64,000 bases of DNA, taken from NCBI RefSeq assembly GCF_001632745.1, contig NZ_LQRT01000024.1, positions 124,001 through 188,000 of the forward strand, written 5' to 3'. The notes under the pieces are model-generated. The model had not been told where the DNA came from, did no database searches, and saw only the letters and a list, made by a program, of their open reading frames with translations. Shown in pieces: positions 26,197 to 34,196 of this stretch. The DNA comes from Aquimarina aggregata (GTDB lineage Bacteria > Bacteroidota > Bacteroidia > Flavobacteriales > Flavobacteriaceae). The first letter of the stretch is position 1; each line of letters starts with the position of its first letter. The position numbers were made by a program, and so were the translations under genes.

Positions 26197-26204
26197 CAAA
26201 GATA
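26197..26204 (-). promoter_or_regulatory. -7 promoter element of the TPR/AraC regulator (24489-26150)
   Basis: Minus-strand TATCTTTG fits TAnnTTTG and ends 46 bases before the ATG. No -33 TTG is seen at the expected distance. Confidence 0.35.
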
Positions 26205-26250
26205 TTGCTTTTATTGACTTTTATGATAAAAAGCATTCCTAATAAATACA

Positions 26251-26281
26251 AAAAGAACTCTGAAAATTTCAAAGTTCTTTT
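26251..26281 (-). terminator. Hairpin terminator after aminopeptidase P gene
   Basis: Arms of 15 bases at 26251-26265 and 26267-26281 (AAAAGAACTC... and its complement) with one mismatch. The tip is AAATTT, so the last pairs open to form the loop. An A/T tract is at each end. It lies 26 bases beyond the stop of the gene at 26308-27600. Confidence 0.65.
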
Positions 26282-26307
26282 AAATAATCGTTTCTAATTA
26301 ACACTTA

Positions 26308-27600
26308 TTATTGATTCATTAACGATTCAATTTCTTCGGCTTCAATAGGAATGTTTTGCATAAGATTAATGGGCTCTCCTTTTTCTTGTATCACAACATC
26401 ATCCTCGATACGAACCCCAAATCCTTCATCAGGGATATATATGCCGGGTTCGACGGTAAATACCATGTTAGCTTGCATAGGCTCGGTAAGGATTCCGTAA
26501 TCATGTGTGTCTAATCCAATATGATGAGAAGTACCATGCATTAGATATTTTTTATAGGCTGGCCATTCAGGGTTTTCTTTTTGAACATCAGCTTTGTCAA
26601 GGAGTCCAAGACCAAGTAGTTCTGAAGTCATAATTTTTCCTACTTCAACATGGTAATCAGCCCATATAGTTCCTGGGACTAGCATTTTGGTAGCTTCTTT
26701 CTTAACTCTGAGAACGGCGTCATAAACAGCTCTTTGACGTTTGGTATATGTTCCTGATACAGGAATTGTTCTAGAAAGGTCACTAGAATAATTGGCATAT
26801 TCTGCAGCTACATCCATCAAGATTAAATCCCCAGCTTTACATTGTTGATTGTTCTCTATATAATGCAATACATTTGCATTTTTACCACTAGCTATAATTG
26901 GAGTGTATGCAAAACCTTTAGATCTGTTATTGATGAATTCGTGCAATAATTCTGCTTCAATATTATACTCCCAAACATCAGGCTTTACGAAGCTTAAAAG
27001 TCTACGAAATCCTTTTTCAGTAATGTTACAAGCAGTCTGCATTAGATCAATTTCTATTGGATCTTTTACAGAACGTAGTCGTTGTAAAATAGGATTGCTT
27101 TTAGCTACAGAGTGAGCGGGGTATTTATTTTTCCACCATTTTGTAAAACGGTCTTCTCGTGTTTCGGTTTCTACATGAGATCGGTAATGTTCATTCGTAT
27201 TAACATATACAGTATCACATTGCGTCATGATTTCAAAAAAAACCTTTTCTAAATCCTGAAGCCAGTATACTGTTTTAATTCCTGAAACTTCAAAGGCATG
27301 TTCTTTAGTCAGTTTTTCGCCTTCCCAAATTGCAATATGCTCATTAGTTTCCTTTAAAAATAAGATTTCGCGATGCTTAGCAGCTGGAGCATCAGGAAAA
27401 AGCACTAAAATACTTTCTTCTTGATCAACACCACTTAGATAAAAAATATCTCTATGCTGCTCAAAAGGCATCATACTATCTGCACTAATAGGGTAAATAT
27501 CATTACTGTTAAAGACAGCAATGCTACTAGGTTTCATTTGTGCAGCAAAATTTTTACGATTTTTAATAAAGAGGTTTGAATCTATTTGGTGGTATTTCAT
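26308..27600 (-). CDS. pepP: Xaa-Pro aminopeptidase (M24B, aminopeptidase P)
   Basis: This 430-aa cytosolic metallopeptidase removes an N-terminal residue preceding proline. The N-terminal domain (1-170) is of the aminopeptidase P type. The C-terminal pita-bread domain carries the five dinuclear-metal ligands: two aspartates in LILMDVAAEYANYSSDLSRT, a histidine in HGTSHHIGLDTHDYG, and glutamates in TVEPGIYIP and VRIEDDVVI. The length matches E. coli PepP (about 440 aa). It is monocistronic and divergent from the BNR-repeat protein gene. Confidence 0.95.
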   Translation of the reverse strand: MKYHQIDSNLFIKNRKNFAAQMKPSSIAVFNSNDIYPISADSMMPFEQHRDIFYLSGVDQEESILVLFPDAPAAKHREILFLKETNEHIAIWEGEKLTKEHAFEVSGIKTVYWLQDLEKVFFEIMTQCDTVYVNTNEHYRSHVETETREDRFTKWWKNKYPAHSVAKSNPILQRLRSVKDPIEIDLMQTACNITEKGFRRLLSFVKPDVWEYNIEAELLHEFINNRSKGFAYTPIIASGKNANVLHYIENNQQCKAGDLILMDVAAEYANYSSDLSRTIPVSGTYTKRQRAVYDAVLRVKKEATKMLVPGTIWADYHVEVGKIMTSELLGLGLLDKADVQKENPEWPAYKKYLMHGTSHHIGLDTHDYGILTEPMQANMVFTVEPGIYIPDEGFGVRIEDDVVIQEKGEPINLMQNIPIEAEEIESLMNQ

Positions 27601-27869
27601 CTGTTTATATATTACTTTTAAGAAGTATGATAAAATGCGCTATAAAAACATTTTATTTTATATAGCCTTTAAGGATTTCCAAAAATACTAAAGCCAAAAG
27701 AATGTATTGTTAAACAATATGTAAAAATTTTGAGGTTGTATTAACAAAAGTTACTTTCATCTGCTTAAATTTATTACAAAAGTAGCTAAGTCGGAATCTG
27801 CAATACTAAAAAGATAATTTTTTGATTTTGGAGTCATAGCCTATTTCGACGCACTAAATTTCCATCAAA

Positions 27870-30719
27870 ATGAAAATATTTACATCATCATTAGCACTCT
27901 TCTTTATTTCTATTTCTATTTTTTCACAAGAAGCTACCAATGCAGAACTTGTTAAAAAGGGATTGTTACAAAAACAAAAAATAGAAAAAGAGTCTTTAGT
28001 CAAGAACATACCATTTCATAATATAGGGCCATCGGTGATGAGTGGTCGGGTAGTAGATATAGATGTAAACCCAGATAATACTACAGAGTTTTATGTTGGG
28101 TATGCTTCTGGTGGACTATGGTATACAACTAATAACGGAACCACTTTTGCACCTGTATTGGATACTGCAGAGACGATTAATGTTGGAGATATTGCAGTAG
28201 ATTGGAAGAATGATATTCTTTGGGTTGGAACAGGAGAAAACAACTCTTCTAGATCATCTTATGCTGGAGTTGGAATTTTAAAATCGACTGATAAAGGTAA
28301 AACATGGAAAAATGTTGGACTACCAGATTCACATCATATAGGAAGAATTATTATTAATCCAAACAATGCTGATGAGGTTATTGTAGGGGTTACGGGACAT
28401 TTATACTCATCGAACGAATCACGAGGAATTTACAAAACTACAGACGGAGGGAGTAGTTGGAAAAAGACATTGTTTATAAACAATCAAACAGGAATTATTG
28501 ATTTAGCCTATGCACCTAATAATTTTAAAACAATGTATGCTGCTGCATGGGATAAAGATCGAAAAGCATGGAATTTTAGAGGAAATGGTACTGGGTCAGG
28601 AATATATAAAAGTATGGATGCTGGTAGTACATGGCAAAAGATTTCTTTAGAAAATAGTGGCTTTCCTACCGGAGATGGAGTTGGAAGAATAGGGTTAGCC
28701 GTTTTTGATGAGAACACAGTATATGCCGTACATGATAATCAATTTAGAAGAAAGAAAAATAATGAAGAAAAGAATGGAGATAGATTGACTAAAGAGAATT
28801 TTAAAACTATGTCCACAGATACTTTTTTAAATCTAGAGGATAAAAAACTAAATGCATTTCTTAAGACTAATGGCTTTCAGGAAAAATACAGAGCAGATAA
28901 CTTAAAACAACTAGTTAGAGGAGGTACTGTAAAACCTGTAGATCTCGCCAAATATTTAGAAGATGCCAACGCATTGTTATTTGACACCCCTGTCGTAGGA
29001 GCAGAAGTATATCGCACAGATGATGGAGGAACATCTTGGAAAAAAACACATACAGACTTTTTAGATGATATTTTTTATAGTTATGGATATTATTTTGCTC
29101 AGATACAAGTAAATCCATCAAATAAAGATCACATATACATTTCGGGAGTACCTGTATTAAAATCTAAAGATGCAGGAAAAACATTTACAAGTATAAATGG
29201 TAAAAACGTTCATGCTGACCACCATGCTTTATGGATTAACCCAAAAAACCCAAATCATTTAGTAAATGGTAATGATGGAGGAGTGAATATTTCTTATGAT
29301 GATGGTGCAAATTGGATCAAAGCTAATCAACCTATTGTAGGTCAGTTTTATTATATAAATGTAGATAACGAAACTCCCTATAATATTTATGGGGGACTTC
29401 AGGATAATGGTGTTTGGATGGGACCAAATACAGTGCAAGAAGATGATTCATGGCATCAAAGTGGGCGTTACCCCTGGCAAAGCATAATGGGAGGCGACGG
29501 TATGCAAGTGCAAATAGATACTCGAGATGCTAATATAGTATATACAGGATTTCAGTTCGGAAATTATTTTAGACTAGATCGTTCAAAAAATAAGCAAACT
29601 TATATACAACCTAAACATGAGTTAGGAGAATCACCTTACCGATTTAACTGGCAAACGCCAATACTATTATCGCCACATAATCAGGATATTTTATATATGG
29701 GTGCTAATAAGTTAATGAGGTCAATGAACCAAGGAGATGATTGGACAGCAATTTCTAATGACTTAACTAAAGGTGGCAAGAAAGGGAATGTAGCATACGG
29801 TACTTTAGCTACAATTTCAGAGTCACCATTTCAGTTTGGACTTATATACACGGGCAGTGATGATGGATTGGTTTATGTAACAAAAAACGGAGGGGGTAAT
29901 TGGACTAAAATTTCAGATACATTTCCGAAGAATTTATGGGTATCCAGAGTCGTAGCTTCTTCACATAAAAAAGAAAGAGTATATGTAACGCTAAACGGTT
30001 ATCGATGGGATGATTTTAAAACCTATGTATATGTAAGTGAAAATTATGGGCAAACTTGGAAAAATATTGGAGAAACCATTCCTATGTCTCCTGTAAATGT
30101 GATCAAAGAAGATCCAGATAACGAGAATGTAATTTATTTAGGAACAGATAACGGGGCGTATGTTTCGTTAAACAAAGGACAAAAATGGCATGCTTTCTCT
30201 AAAGGACTTCCTAACGTTGCAATTCATGATCTTGTAATCCAACCCAAAGCAAAAGATTTAATATTAGGTACGCATGGACGAAGTATTTATAAGACAAATA
30301 TTGAAGCCATACAATTGCTTGATTCAGAAATCATGAAAAAAGAACTTCATGTTTTTGAAATGTCAAGGATAAAATGGTCAGAGCAATGGGGAGTATCATG
30401 GAGCAAATGGTTAAAACCAGATGAACCATCTTCAACTATCCAGTTTTATACAACTACAGCAGGAAGTTTTTCAGTTCAAATTACTACAGAAAGTGGTAAA
30501 GTGTTACAAGAACTATCTGTAAAGGCCGATAAAGGATTTAATTATGTGAACTACGACCTAACGATTACCGAAAAGGGAAAAGATGTACTACAAAAAGAAT
30601 TTCCTGATGACGAAGTTTCTAAAAGAAAAAATGGAAAGTATTATTTACCAATAGGAAATTATGCGGTTAAGATTTCTAGCAAAAGCATAAGTGAAAAAAA
30701 ACTGTTCGAGGTTCAATAA
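27870..30719 (+). CDS. Secreted sortilin/BNR-repeat (VPS10-like) protein
   Basis: This 949-aa protein has a Sec signal peptide (cleavage near 19, SIFSQEA). It then has many BNR/Asp-box repeats of the form S-x-D-x-G-x-T-W: STDKGKTWKN, TTDGGSSWKK, SMDAGSTWQK, TDDGGTSWKK, SKDAGKTFTS and SENYGQTWKN. Together these predict one or two large beta-propellers of the sortilin/VPS10-like or WD40/YVTN/BNR type, followed by a short beta domain (about 820-949). No T9SS tail and no lipobox are visible. These proteins are common in marine Bacteroidota. Their substrates are mostly unknown, and assignment as a glycosyl hydrolase would be unsafe. Confidence 0.88.
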   Translation: MKIFTSSLALFFISISIFSQEATNAELVKKGLLQKQKIEKESLVKNIPFHNIGPSVMSGRVVDIDVNPDNTTEFYVGYASGGLWYTTNNGTTFAPVLDTAETINVGDIAVDWKNDILWVGTGENNSSRSSYAGVGILKSTDKGKTWKNVGLPDSHHIGRIIINPNNADEVIVGVTGHLYSSNESRGIYKTTDGGSSWKKTLFINNQTGIIDLAYAPNNFKTMYAAAWDKDRKAWNFRGNGTGSGIYKSMDAGSTWQKISLENSGFPTGDGVGRIGLAVFDENTVYAVHDNQFRRKKNNEEKNGDRLTKENFKTMSTDTFLNLEDKKLNAFLKTNGFQEKYRADNLKQLVRGGTVKPVDLAKYLEDANALLFDTPVVGAEVYRTDDGGTSWKKTHTDFLDDIFYSYGYYFAQIQVNPSNKDHIYISGVPVLKSKDAGKTFTSINGKNVHADHHALWINPKNPNHLVNGNDGGVNISYDDGANWIKANQPIVGQFYYINVDNETPYNIYGGLQDNGVWMGPNTVQEDDSWHQSGRYPWQSIMGGDGMQVQIDTRDANIVYTGFQFGNYFRLDRSKNKQTYIQPKHELGESPYRFNWQTPILLSPHNQDILYMGANKLMRSMNQGDDWTAISNDLTKGGKKGNVAYGTLATISESPFQFGLIYTGSDDGLVYVTKNGGGNWTKISDTFPKNLWVSRVVASSHKKERVYVTLNGYRWDDFKTYVYVSENYGQTWKNIGETIPMSPVNVIKEDPDNENVIYLGTDNGAYVSLNKGQKWHAFSKGLPNVAIHDLVIQPKAKDLILGTHGRSIYKTNIEAIQLLDSEIMKKELHVFEMSRIKWSEQWGVSWSKWLKPDEPSSTIQFYTTTAGSFSVQITTESGKVLQELSVKADKGFNYVNYDLTITEKGKDVLQKEFPDDEVSKRKNGKYYLPIGNYAVKISSKSISEKKLFEVQ

Positions 30720-30746
30720 ACTTGATGAGTATGCGGTATAGCATTA

Positions 30747-30790
30747 AAACAAAAAAGGTCATTGATACGTTTCAATGACCTTTTTTGTTT
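30747..30790. terminator. Strong bidirectional terminator
   Basis: Perfect 19-base arms at 30747-30765 and 30772-30790 around a 6-base loop, with an A tract before and a T tract after. It separates the plus-strand BNR-repeat gene from the minus-strand peptide gene at 30813 and serves both. Confidence 0.92.
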
Positions 30791-30812
30791 AAGTGTTTTT
30801 TGATGTATTTAA

Positions 30813-31013
30813 TTAAGCACCAATTATTGTTGGACTTGTGCAGTTTATTGCTTTTGTCTTACAAGTTTTAGTATAAATGTAAAATACTTGGTCAGGACCG
30901 CAAGTTGGCCTATCACTCATACGGTGGTGTCCTGCTTTAATCACAGACATATTATTCAATTTTGCGATACTTAATTTTTGCAAGCTTAACTTTTTGCTCT
31001 TTGCTTTTTTCAT
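30813..31013 (-). CDS. Orphan class I lanthipeptide-like RiPP precursor
   Basis: This 66-aa peptide has the leader style of Bacteroidota ribosomal natural-product precursors: basic start, then KKLSLQKLSIAKLNN (residues 7-21), resembling the LxLxKxTIAxLN leader recognised by LanB-type dehydratases. A putative cleavage site follows KAG at 26-28. The predicted core (29-66) has three cysteines (C38, C51, C58) and eight serines or threonines, suited to lanthionine rings. No dehydratase, cyclase, protease or exporter gene is present in this window, so modification would have to occur in trans. A strong terminator follows, and a palindromic operator-like site lies upstream. It is also possible that the peptide is not modified. 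Confidence 0.72.
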   Translation of the reverse strand: MKKAKSKKLSLQKLSIAKLNNMSVIKAGHHRMSDRPTCGPDQVFYIYTKTCKTKAINCTSPTIIGA

Positions 31014-31050
31014 GATTGTTGATTTTTCGATTACTTTTTATTTCCCGAAG

Positions 31051-31058
31051 TAAATATA
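31051..31058 (-). promoter_or_regulatory. Possible -7 element of the lanthipeptide-like gene
   Basis: Minus-strand TATATTTA differs from TAnnTTTG only in the last base and ends 37 bases before the ATG at 31013. It is paired with the palindrome at 31102-31122, 43 bases upstream. The support is weak on its own. Confidence 0.3.
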
Positions 31059-31101
31059 CTACGAAAATTATTGAAGCACCTGTAAAGCAGAGAGTTGTTG
31101 T

Positions 31102-31122
31102 TCGAAATTCCGTGAATTTCGA
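31102..31122. promoter_or_regulatory. Palindromic operator-like site 1
   Basis: Perfect 9-base arms TCGAAATTC and GAATTTCGA around the spacer CGT. It is the best copy of a motif that recurs at 33009-33029, 34038-34058 and 35956-35976. It lies 43 bases upstream (minus strand) of the possible -7 element of the lanthipeptide-like gene and 89 bases from that gene's start. Confidence 0.55.
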
Positions 31123-31158
31123 TAAAATTATACCAGTAATTTCAAATAGTAAATGGTA

Positions 31159-32889
31159 TTATAAGGTGTCTATGGCACTTAATTTTTTTATAAAGTAAGA
31201 GGTTTTAATACCAGTTGTTTTCTTAAAAGCAGACGAAAAAGACTCTGCTGTATTAAACCCCATTTCTTCAGCGATTCCTTGTATGGTATAGTTTTTTAAA
31301 GTAGGATTAGTCTTAAGTTGATGAACAGCATAGTTAATCCTTAAATCATTAATATAATTGGCAAAATTTTTCTGCTTAAAGTGATTAACTACTTTAGAAA
31401 GATATTTTGTATTGGTTTTTATATCCTTTGCCAAAGAAGTTGTGCTGATGTTTTTTTTGAGGAAATGTTTTTTTTCTTCAAATGAAGAAAGTTTGAGTAA
31501 GATTTCTTCGACCACTTCTTTAGGAACTCCGATATCATCTTTTGATTTTTGTTTGTTAATTTTTGGTGTGTTTTTTTGGTCAATAAGATGTTCAAACTTT
31601 TCTTGATATGATTTCCTTTTCTGGTATTGCCAAAATAGAAAAGCGCCAATGACAGTTGTGATAAATAATAATATGAAAACGGTGAGGTTAAGATTTTTAT
31701 TATTTCCTTTAAGCTCATTGATAAGTCGTTCCTTTTCTTTAAGTAATGCAGGAGTATCGAATTCTTTAAATAGTGTAGTAGCGACAGAAGAAGCTTCGCG
31801 ATTAAAGATACTATCAAATCGAAGCAGTTTACCTATGTATTCAAGTTGTGTTTCTTTTTGGTTACTTTCTTTATAAAAGGTAATCATGTGCTCGTATCCT
31901 TCCCTTACTTCAAAAGGAGTAATAATTTCATGTTGTAAAATTGAGTCTGTCTTTTTAAAATAATTTTGAGCAGCTGCTTTATTGTCTTTCAATAACTGAA
32001 GTTTACCAAGGTAAAATGAAGCTAGGATCAAAGTTTTTTTATTTTCGGCTGTTTGCGTATTTAATAATTTTAACCCATTTTCAATACTATCTTGGGCTAC
32101 ATTGTATTTTTTTTTGAAAAAGAGATTTATCCCTTCGTTAATACTAATCCTTCCCTGGAACCTGTTAAAATTATATTCAGATTTAGCTACTTCTTGAGTG
32201 GCTTTATAATTTATAGTAGTGGCAGAATCTAATTTAAAATTGTATCGATATGATTCTGCAAGTGCAATAGACGATCTTATATATCGTCTGTCATTAATAG
32301 GGGACTTTGAACTATTATGATCAAAATTTTCTTTAAAAAGAGGAAGTGCTTCTTTATGTTTTTCGATCGCGGTTTTGACACGTGCAATATTATATTTGGT
32401 GATATAGGTGTATTCTGTATCTTCGAATTTTTCTGAAATAGCAAGTGCTTTAAGGTAATCATCTAGGGCTAATGTATATCTACCTTTTTTTAGATAATGT
32501 CCCGCTTTAAAAGAATAGGCTTGCATTGGGTATTTTTTGTCACCAAGTCCTTTACTTAAAACAATAGAAAGATCTAGAAATCGTAATTTTTCAGATTCTT
32601 TTTCGCAGTAATGAGATAGTAAGCAATAAGCTTGTGCCATTTTTATTTGGCTATTTTCTAGTTGAGCCTTTTTTAGATAGGTATGTAAATATATTTTTGA
32701 CGTTAAGGTATCTGACCAAGTACTACTAAAGTCATTATATAAATCATCAAAACTTGATTGTTGTAACGAATCAGGAATCGTAAAACTATTAATTAAATTT
32801 TGTCCAAAACTAGTATAGCAATTTAGTATAGTAAATACTAATACGATGGTAGTTAATAAACGATATGTTGGTTTAATTCTTAACAACAT
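31159..32889 (-). CDS. TPR-containing membrane-anchored AraC-family regulator
   Basis: This 576-aa protein has the same plan as the regulator at 24489-26150: N-terminal signal/anchor, TPR-like helices from about 60 to 370, a transmembrane segment near 398-418 (LTVFILLFITTVIGAFLFWQY), a basic linker, and an AraC-type helix-turn-helix domain over the last ~105 residues (TTSLAKDIKTNTKYLSKVVN, then NYTIQGIAEEMGFNTAESFSSAFKKTTG). It lies between the lanthipeptide-like gene and the divergent GAF-AraC gene, so it may control either. This is inference. Confidence 0.87.
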   Translation of the reverse strand: MLLRIKPTYRLLTTIVLVFTILNCYTSFGQNLINSFTIPDSLQQSSFDDLYNDFSSTWSDTLTSKIYLHTYLKKAQLENSQIKMAQAYCLLSHYCEKESEKLRFLDLSIVLSKGLGDKKYPMQAYSFKAGHYLKKGRYTLALDDYLKALAISEKFEDTEYTYITKYNIARVKTAIEKHKEALPLFKENFDHNSSKSPINDRRYIRSSIALAESYRYNFKLDSATTINYKATQEVAKSEYNFNRFQGRISINEGINLFFKKKYNVAQDSIENGLKLLNTQTAENKKTLILASFYLGKLQLLKDNKAAAQNYFKKTDSILQHEIITPFEVREGYEHMITFYKESNQKETQLEYIGKLLRFDSIFNREASSVATTLFKEFDTPALLKEKERLINELKGNNKNLNLTVFILLFITTVIGAFLFWQYQKRKSYQEKFEHLIDQKNTPKINKQKSKDDIGVPKEVVEEILLKLSSFEEKKHFLKKNISTTSLAKDIKTNTKYLSKVVNHFKQKNFANYINDLRINYAVHQLKTNPTLKNYTIQGIAEEMGFNTAESFSSAFKKTTGIKTSYFIKKLSAIDTL

Positions 32890-32906
32890 TTTGAGGTAAT
32901 ACGTAT

Positions 32907-32914
32907 CAAATATA
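32907..32914 (-). promoter_or_regulatory. -7 promoter element of the TPR/AraC regulator (31159-32889)
   Basis: Minus-strand TATATTTG is an exact TAnnTTTG box ending 17 bases before the ATG. No -33 TTG is seen. A degenerate copy of the palindromic motif lies just upstream at 32934-32954. Confidence 0.45.
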
Positions 32915-33008
32915 AGCTATAAAGATATGATTTTCTGGATTTTCTGAATTTTCACACACAATGACAATAAGAATCTGATAATCAGTTATTTGAATTGTAT
33001 TTTATTAT

Positions 33009-33029
33009 CTGGAATTCTACGAATTTCGA
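33009..33029. promoter_or_regulatory. Palindromic operator-like site 2
   Basis: CTGGAATTC, spacer TAC, GAATTTCGA. The right half is identical to site 1, and the left half matches at 6 of 9 positions. It ends 10 bases before the -33 TTG of the GAF-AraC promoter, the usual place for an activator. Confidence 0.5.
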
Positions 33030-33039
33030 TAAGTTTGAT

Positions 33040-33071
33040 TTGTTTTTGAAGGGATTAGCGATCTATATTTG
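33040..33071 (+). promoter_or_regulatory. Promoter of the GAF-AraC regulator gene
   Basis: TTG at 33040-33042, a 21-base spacer and TATATTTG at 33064-33071 match the flavobacterial consensus fully. The -7 box overlaps an in-frame TTG at 33069, which rules that codon out as the start and supports the ATG at 33093. Confidence 0.75.
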
Positions 33072-33092
33072 GCTTGGATAAAAAAGTCAATC

Positions 33093-34031
33093 ATGTCAAA
33101 AACAAAACAAAATAAAGTAGGGCATTTGGATATATTGGATCGCGATTTTGTCTTTTCTCAAGATCACTGGATGACTCAATATGCAACTAGAGAGACAATC
33201 ACTGTGCTTAATTATTTTGCAACCTCATTATTTAAAAAAAACAATCTTGACGATATTCTCTGGGATATTGTAGAGAACTGCATTTCACAGCTTAAATTAG
33301 AGGATTGCGTGATCTATATGATCGATAAAAACAACGAGTTTTTAATTCAAAAAGCAGCTTATGGATATAAAAATAATGGGCAAAAAAAAGTAGTAAGTCC
33401 TATTAAGATCCACGTTGGTACGGGAATGGTAGGGCGAGTAGTCAAAACAGGAAGATATTTGTGCATAGCAGATGTTACACAATACCCTAATTATATTGTA
33501 GACGATGGGTATCGAATGTCAGAACTATCAGTTCCTATTATTGTCAATGATACCGTAGTAGGAGTTCTGGATTCTGAGCATTCAAAGAAAAACTTTTTTA
33601 ATAAAAATCATATATTTTTATTTAGACTTGTAGCACAACTATTGAGTAAAAAATTGGAGCAGATTTATGGCAAAGGAAGCTTTGTTATCAACAAAGAGAA
33701 TGAATATTTTAAAGAACTTGATTTTTTAATGAAAGAAGCAAAAATGTATCGAGATCCAAATATAGGATTGGATAGTATGGCCAAGAAACTAAAAATTAGT
33801 GGTAATTATCTATCCCAGTTGGTTAACAAACTTAGCGGTTATAATTTTGCAGATTATGTAAATCGATTTAGAATCGAGGATGCAAAACGCAAATTAAAAA
33901 ACCCAAATTTTGTACATTATACCATCATCTCTATTGCCTTAGAATCCGGATTTAATTCAAAATCTACTTTTTATAGCGCTTTCAAAAAACTAACAGGCAT
34001 TTCTCCAAAAGAATATAGAGTATCAGCTTAA
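33093..34031 (+). CDS. GAF-domain AraC-family transcriptional regulator
   Basis: This 312-aa soluble regulator has a GAF-type sensory domain at about 30-195 (IDKNNEFLIQKAAYG, VGTGMVGRVVKTGR and VPIIVNDTVVGVLDSEH are typical GAF stretches). A C-terminal AraC double helix-turn-helix domain covers about 215-312 (LDSMAKKLKISGNYLSQLVN, IISIALESGFNSKSTFYSAFKKLTGISPKEY). The start at 33093 is chosen because the longer in-frame TTG start at 33069 lies within the promoter. A palindrome upstream of its own promoter and similar sites upstream of the next two lipoprotein genes suggest autoregulation and local targets. The ligand is unknown. Confidence 0.87.
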   Translation: MSKTKQNKVGHLDILDRDFVFSQDHWMTQYATRETITVLNYFATSLFKKNNLDDILWDIVENCISQLKLEDCVIYMIDKNNEFLIQKAAYGYKNNGQKKVVSPIKIHVGTGMVGRVVKTGRYLCIADVTQYPNYIVDDGYRMSELSVPIIVNDTVVGVLDSEHSKKNFFNKNHIFLFRLVAQLLSKKLEQIYGKGSFVINKENEYFKELDFLMKEAKMYRDPNIGLDSMAKKLKISGNYLSQLVNKLSGYNFADYVNRFRIEDAKRKLKNPNFVHYTIISIALESGFNSKSTFYSAFKKLTGISPKEYRVSA

Positions 34032-34037
34032 AAAAAG

Positions 34038-34058
34038 TCCGAATTCTTTGAAATTCAA
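34038..34058. promoter_or_regulatory. Palindromic operator-like site 3
   Basis: TCCGAATTC, spacer TTT, GAAATTCAA. Each half matches site 1 at 7 of 9 positions. A -7-like TACCTTTA lies at 34091-34098, 32 bases downstream, the same distance as at site 4. Confidence 0.45.
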
Positions 34059-34122
34059 AATTTCTGGATACTTCTCCTTACAACCCTAATTACCTTTATT
34101 TTAAGATTACCTCAATAAGGAT

Positions 34123-34169
34123 ATTCAACGCTCATAAGGGTATTATGAATATCCTTATGAGGGTTGAAT
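34123..34169 (+). promoter_or_regulatory. Long hairpin in the 5' leader of the 34197 lipoprotein gene
   Basis: Arms of 22 bases (34123-34144 and 34148-34169) pair with one G-G mismatch and one G-T wobble around the 3-base loop ATG. It begins about 25 bases after the -7-like element at 34091 and ends 27 bases before the start codon, so it would be transcribed. It lacks a terminal T tract, so it may stabilise the mRNA or bind a regulator rather than terminate. Confidence 0.5.
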
Positions 34170-34196
34170 TACTTCAGAAAATAAAATAAGAATAAG

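Noticed and set aside
33069..33092. Longer start (TTG at 33069) for the GAF-AraC gene
   Set aside because: The codon overlaps the exact -7 promoter box at 33064-33071, so it would not be in the mRNA. The ATG at 33093 is used.
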